NCBI RefSeq assembly: GCF_024399335.1
Contig: NZ_CP075339.1
Coordinates: 620,001-684,000, forward strand
Direction of reading: 5' to 3'
DNA from: Leucobacter aridicollis
GTDB lineage: Bacteria; Actinomycetota; Actinomycetes; Actinomycetales; Microbacteriaceae
DNA: 64,000 nucleotides
This document shows positions 59,325 through 64,000 of the stretch, one piece after another (position 1 is the stretch's first letter; each line of letters starts with the position of its first letter). A program made the translations under genes and the position numbers. The notes under the pieces are model-generated. The model saw only the letters and a list, made by a program, of their open reading frames with translations, was not told the origin of the DNA and made no database searches.

Positions 59325-59527
59325 CGCGCAAGGCGATGCCTCGCTCTGAGCGGCTCTCCTCCGCGGTTCCCGCGTCGGCCGGGCCCGGGGGGCGTGCCCG
59401 GCGGCGTCGCCGCGCAAGGCGATGCCTCGCTGTGAGCGGCTCTCCTCCGCGGTTCCCGCGTCGGCCGGGCCCGGGGGCGTGCCCGGCGGCGTCGCCGCGC
59501 AAGGCGATGCCTCGCTCTGAGCGGCTT
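59325..59527. repeat. Tandem 85/86-base non-coding repeats
   Basis: Two full copies (59325-59410 and 59411-59495) and a 32-base partial copy (59496-59527), differing by only a base or two. Each begins CGCGCAAGGCGATGCCTCGC and contains GGCCGGGCCC and CCGGCGGC segments that can pair. They fill the gap between recN and the next gene. Confidence 0.8.
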
Positions 59528-59535
59528 GCCGCTGC

Positions 59536-59541
59536 TACGCT
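59536..59541 (+). promoter_or_regulatory. -10 element of the AI-2E family gene; leaderless transcript
   Basis: TACGCT ends 6 bases before ATG 59548. No ribosome site lies between. Confidence 0.45.
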
Positions 59542-59547
59542 CACTGC

Positions 59548-60801
59548 ATGGGGATATTCAAGTCCATAGGCTTTGGCAAGAAATCCAAGGCTCCGGCGGT
59601 CACTGTCGAACCAGCCTCCGAGCCGGCGGAGCCCAAACTCGTGCTGCACGCAGACACCACGCAGATGGACTCAGAGGTTCGCGAGATGTACCGCGACGCG
59701 CGTGACGCAGCCCAAGACGCCGAAGACGAGGCTCGGACAAGCCCCAAGCGTGAGTTCTTCGTCGGGAGGCCGTTCGCGCTTGGCTTCACAGTCACGCTCG
59801 GTGTGCTCGTCGCGATCGTCGTCGGCGACATGATCGGTCAGCTCTCGACGATTCTCATGTACGTCGTCGCGGCGCTGTTTATTGCGCTCGGCCTCGATCC
59901 AGTGGTGCGCTGGCTCGAACGTCACGGCGTGAGGCGGCCTCTTGGCATTGGGATCGTGTTTGTCGGCTTCATTCTCATCATCGGCGGGATCCTCGCTGTC
60001 GTCATTCCGATGATCGGAAACCAGGTCGCGCAGCTCGTGCAGAGCGCACCGGAGATCGTGCGCAATCTCACGAGCGAGCAGTGGTACAAGGACGTGAACG
60101 ACAGGTTCGGGGAGTTCATCGATTTCAACTCCATCTTGAAGATGGGGCAGGACTTCATCGGCAAGCCCTCGAACTGGGCGTCGGTTGCTGGCGGCGTCTG
60201 GCAAGCGGGAATCGGGATCGCGAACGGGCTCACCGCGGGCCTCATCGTGCTCATCCTGTCGTTGTACTTCCTGTCGTCGCTGCGCACGATCAAGCGCGGC
60301 TTCTACTCGATCGTGCCGCGTTCGGGCCGCGCGAAGGTCATCGACATCACCGAGCAGGTCACGAAGTCGGTCGGCGGCTACGTGAACGGCATGGTTGTGC
60401 TCGCGCTCGTGAACGCGACGCTCGGCTTCATCATGATGACGATCGTTGGGGTCCCGTTCGCTGGCCTTGTCGCGGTCGGCGTCTTCCTGCTCGCGCTCAT
60501 CCCGCTCATCGGATCGGTGCTCGCGACCGTGCTCGTGACGGCGATCGCGCTGTTCAACTCCCCGATCACCGCGCTCGTTGCGGCAATCTACTACCTCATC
60601 TACATGCAGCTTGAGTCGTACCTGCTCACGCCGCGCATCATGAACCGGGTGGTCTCGGTGCCAGGCTCGCTCGTTGTGATCGGTGCGCTCGCGGGCGGTA
60701 CGTTGCTCGGTCTGCTCGGCGCGCTGATCGCGATCCCCGTCACTGCGGCGGTGCTGATGATCATCAAGCAGGTGTGGGTGCCGCGCCAGAACTCCCGCTA
60801 G
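59548..60801 (+). CDS. AI-2E family transporter
   Basis: A 417-residue membrane protein with about eight helices after an 70-residue acidic cytoplasmic front (DAQDAEDEARTSPKREFF). The PLIGSVLAT and LTPRIMNRVVSVPGSLVV segments are typical of the AI-2E exporter/PerM family. The family was named for autoinducer-2 export, but most members have other or unknown roles, including ion antiport. It sits alone between recN and pyrG. Confidence 0.88.
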   Translation: MGIFKSIGFGKKSKAPAVTVEPASEPAEPKLVLHADTTQMDSEVREMYRDARDAAQDAEDEARTSPKREFFVGRPFALGFTVTLGVLVAIVVGDMIGQLSTILMYVVAALFIALGLDPVVRWLERHGVRRPLGIGIVFVGFILIIGGILAVVIPMIGNQVAQLVQSAPEIVRNLTSEQWYKDVNDRFGEFIDFNSILKMGQDFIGKPSNWASVAGGVWQAGIGIANGLTAGLIVLILSLYFLSSLRTIKRGFYSIVPRSGRAKVIDITEQVTKSVGGYVNGMVVLALVNATLGFIMMTIVGVPFAGLVAVGVFLLALIPLIGSVLATVLVTAIALFNSPITALVAAIYYLIYMQLESYLLTPRIMNRVVSVPGSLVVIGALAGGTLLGLLGALIAIPVTAAVLMIIKQVWVPRQNSR

Positions 60802-62541
<1,740 letters not shown>

Positions 62542-62547
62542 CCCAAC

Positions 62548-63207
62548 GTGCCACACGCGGCCGGCCACGAGCATCTGATCGCCGACGAGCCCGCACTCGA
62601 TGTGCGCGTGCTCGAGAGCACTGAGCTCGTGGCCGGCCACGTGTGGGACATCAGGCGTGACCGCCTCGAGTTCGCTGGCACCGTGCTTGAGCGCGACTAC
62701 ATGGACCATCCCGGTGCAGTCGCCGTGCTCGCGCTCGACGAAGACGATCGCGCGCTCATGTTCAGGCAGTACCGCCACCCGATCGCGCACCGCGACTGGG
62801 AGATCCCTGCGGGCCTCATGGACGTCGCGGGCGAGAGCGGCCTCGCCGGCGCGAAGCGCGAGCTCGCCGAAGAGGCCGACCTGCAGGCGACAGACTGGTC
62901 GCTGCTGCTCGAGATGTTTCTCAGCCCCGGGGGCTCCAGCGAGGTGATTCGCGTCTTTCTTGCCCGCGGCCTGAGCGAGGCGGTGCACGAGTTCGTTCGC
63001 GAGGGCGAGGAAGCCGAGCTCGAGCCCGTGTGGATCCCGCTCGAAGACGCCGTCGCCGCGGCGCTCGACGGCCGCATCGGAAACGCGCTTACTGTCGGAG
63101 CCGTGCTCGCCGCGGCCGCATCGAAGGCTGCGGGGTGGTCGACCCTCCGCGATCCTGATCTGCCGTGGACCGCGCGCGATCTCGTGCGCGGCGAACGATC
63201 GAGGTAG
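62548..63207 (+). CDS. NUDIX hydrolase, ADP-ribose pyrophosphatase type
   Basis: A 219-residue NUDIX enzyme. The box begins GLMDVAGE and continues KRELAEEADL, the form found in actinobacterial ADP-ribose pyrophosphatases such as Rv1700 (from memory), which cleave ADP-ribose to AMP and ribose 5-phosphate. Start at GTG 62548. It is between pyrG and xerD as in mycobacteria. Confidence 0.88.
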   Translation: MPHAAGHEHLIADEPALDVRVLESTELVAGHVWDIRRDRLEFAGTVLERDYMDHPGAVAVLALDEDDRALMFRQYRHPIAHRDWEIPAGLMDVAGESGLAGAKRELAEEADLQATDWSLLLEMFLSPGGSSEVIRVFLARGLSEAVHEFVREGEEAELEPVWIPLEDAVAAALDGRIGNALTVGAVLAAAASKAAGWSTLRDPDLPWTARDLVRGERSR

Positions 63208-63211
63208 GCGC

Positions 63212-64000
63212 ATGGAGCCGGGGCAAGCGATCGCGAAGTACCTCAGGCACCTGAGCATCGAGCGCGGGCTGAGCGACAACAGCATGGCCGCGTACAGGCG
63301 CGACTTCACGAAGTACGTCGACTGGCTTGGCGAGCGCGGTATCGACGATCTCGCGGGCGTCACCCCTGACACGATCTCTGCGTACGTCGCCGCGCTCGCC
63401 GAGGAGCAGCGCGCCCCGCGGGCCGCGGGGCCGGGCGCCGAGGCGGGCGATCAGGATCCGGTACCCGCGTATTCAGCCGCCTCGATCACGCGGATGGTGT
63501 CGACGGTGCGCGGGCTTCACCGGTTCCTGTACGACGAGGGCGCGCTCGCCGAGAATGCTGGTCGCGGCGTGCGCACCCCGAAGAAGGGCAAACGGCTCCC
63601 GAAGGCGCTCGCAATCGAAGATGTCGAGGCACTCCTCGGGGCGGTGAGCGGAGACGACCCGGTCTCGCTTCGAGACCGGGCGCTCCTCGAACTGCTCTAC
63701 GCGACAGGCGCCCGAGTGAGCGAGATCGCCACGATCGACCTCGACGACCTCTACGCGGGAACCGGCCGCGAGGGCGCAGACGTCTGGGGCGACCCCGAGG
63801 GCACGCTCAGCGAGGGCGGCCTGCTGCGCGTCACGGGCAAGGGATCGAAGACAAGGATCGTGCCCTACGGCAGCTACGCCGGCCGCGCGCTCGCCGCCTA
63901 CCTCGTGCGCGCAAGGCCGCAGTTCGCCGCTCGCGGTACCGGGACTCCAGCGCTGTTTCTCGGCCCGCGCGGCGCGCGGCTCTCGCGCCAGAGCGCGTGG
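63212..64000 (+). CDS. xerD: Site-specific tyrosine recombinase XerD (partial, runs off window)
   Basis: The first 263 residues of a tyrosine recombinase that resolves chromosome dimers at dif. The SAM-like core-binding domain is at 5-125; catalytic R168 lies in ATGARVSE and the catalytic Lys in TGKGSKTR near 210. The His, Arg and Tyr motifs lie beyond the window. Two stretches look longer than usual: an Ala/Pro/Gly-rich segment at about 67-87 and one at about 180-203. Start at ATG 63212. The position after pyrG and the NUDIX gene supports XerD rather than an integrase. Confidence 0.9.
   Translation, partial: MEPGQAIAKYLRHLSIERGLSDNSMAAYRRDFTKYVDWLGERGIDDLAGVTPDTISAYVAALAEEQRAPRAAGPGAEAGDQDPVPAYSAASITRMVSTVRGLHRFLYDEGALAENAGRGVRTPKKGKRLPKALAIEDVEALLGAVSGDDPVSLRDRALLELLYATGARVSEIATIDLDDLYAGTGREGADVWGDPEGTLSEGGLLRVTGKGSKTRIVPYGSYAGRALAAYLVRARPQFAARGTGTPALFLGPRGARLSRQSAW

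Noticed and set aside
63212..64000. Phage or integrative element integrase
   Set aside because: The tyrosine recombinase sits after pyrG and the NUDIX gene as in other actinobacteria, with no attachment site, tRNA target or phage genes nearby; XerD is the better call.

Overview
The window is high-GC DNA from an actinobacterium, most likely a Microbacteriaceae member close to Leucobacter. This rests on the 16S rRNA sequence, heavy use of GTG starts, apparently leaderless genes, a sortase-anchored giant surface protein, and gene order. The block from about 50.2 to 64 kb (TPR protein, HAD phosphatase, small protein, tlyA, NAD kinase, recN, pyrG, ADP-ribose pyrophosphatase, xerD) matches, from memory, the order around Rv1691-Rv1701 of Mycobacterium tuberculosis. 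No database was consulted; genus placement is an inference.

Layout. (1) 1-2.4 kb, minus strand: DUF3817 membrane protein, a pirin gene broken by an in-frame TAG, a GNAT acetyltransferase, and a NUDIX-LOG fusion cut by the window edge. (2) 2.8-11.65 kb: one 2952-residue secreted protein with a signal peptide, von Willebrand A domain, many DUF11-type repeats (three tandem copies of about 291 residues) and a C-terminal LPVTG sortase signal. (3) 11.8-28 kb: housekeeping and mixed genes, including a POT peptide transporter, TetR/FBP-domain pair, tRNA-Ser, radA, mqo, a structured intergenic repeat region, HAD phosphatase, argF-argH, a coiled-coil protein, an ABC exporter, tyrS and a membrane dipeptidase.

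(4) 27.9-44.2 kb: a catabolic island. It is bounded by two closely related double-domain Lrp/AsnC regulators, each next to an NCS1-type permease: one with a translationally coupled 56-residue membrane protein and a zinc alcohol dehydrogenase, the other with a nitrilase-family amidohydrolase. Between them lie an XRE-cupin regulator divergent from an agmatinase-family ureohydrolase, a cyclase-family hydrolase, and a PucR regulator divergent from a sodium:solute symporter, a TPP-dependent decarboxylase-like enzyme and a D-2-hydroxyacid dehydrogenase. Uptake and breakdown of guanidino, ureido or related nitrogen compounds is the most economical reading; substrates are not determined by sequence.

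(5) 44.2-50.2 kb: a complete 16S-23S-5S rRNA operon without spacer tRNAs, followed by a strong terminator. (6) 50.2-64 kb: the conserved actinobacterial block, with a PepSY lipoprotein and an Nramp transporter inserted after the HAD gene, and an AI-2E family transporter between recN and pyrG. The first gene has a very long Arg/Gly/Asp/Tyr repeat region ahead of its TPR-like domain.

The best candidates for undescribed biology are the small membrane protein coupled to the NCS1 permease, the paired Lrp/permease modules around the ureohydrolase-TPP enzyme cluster, the RGD/Y-repeat TPR protein, the structured intergenic repeats near 18.5 kb and 40.5 kb, and the amber-interrupted pirin gene.
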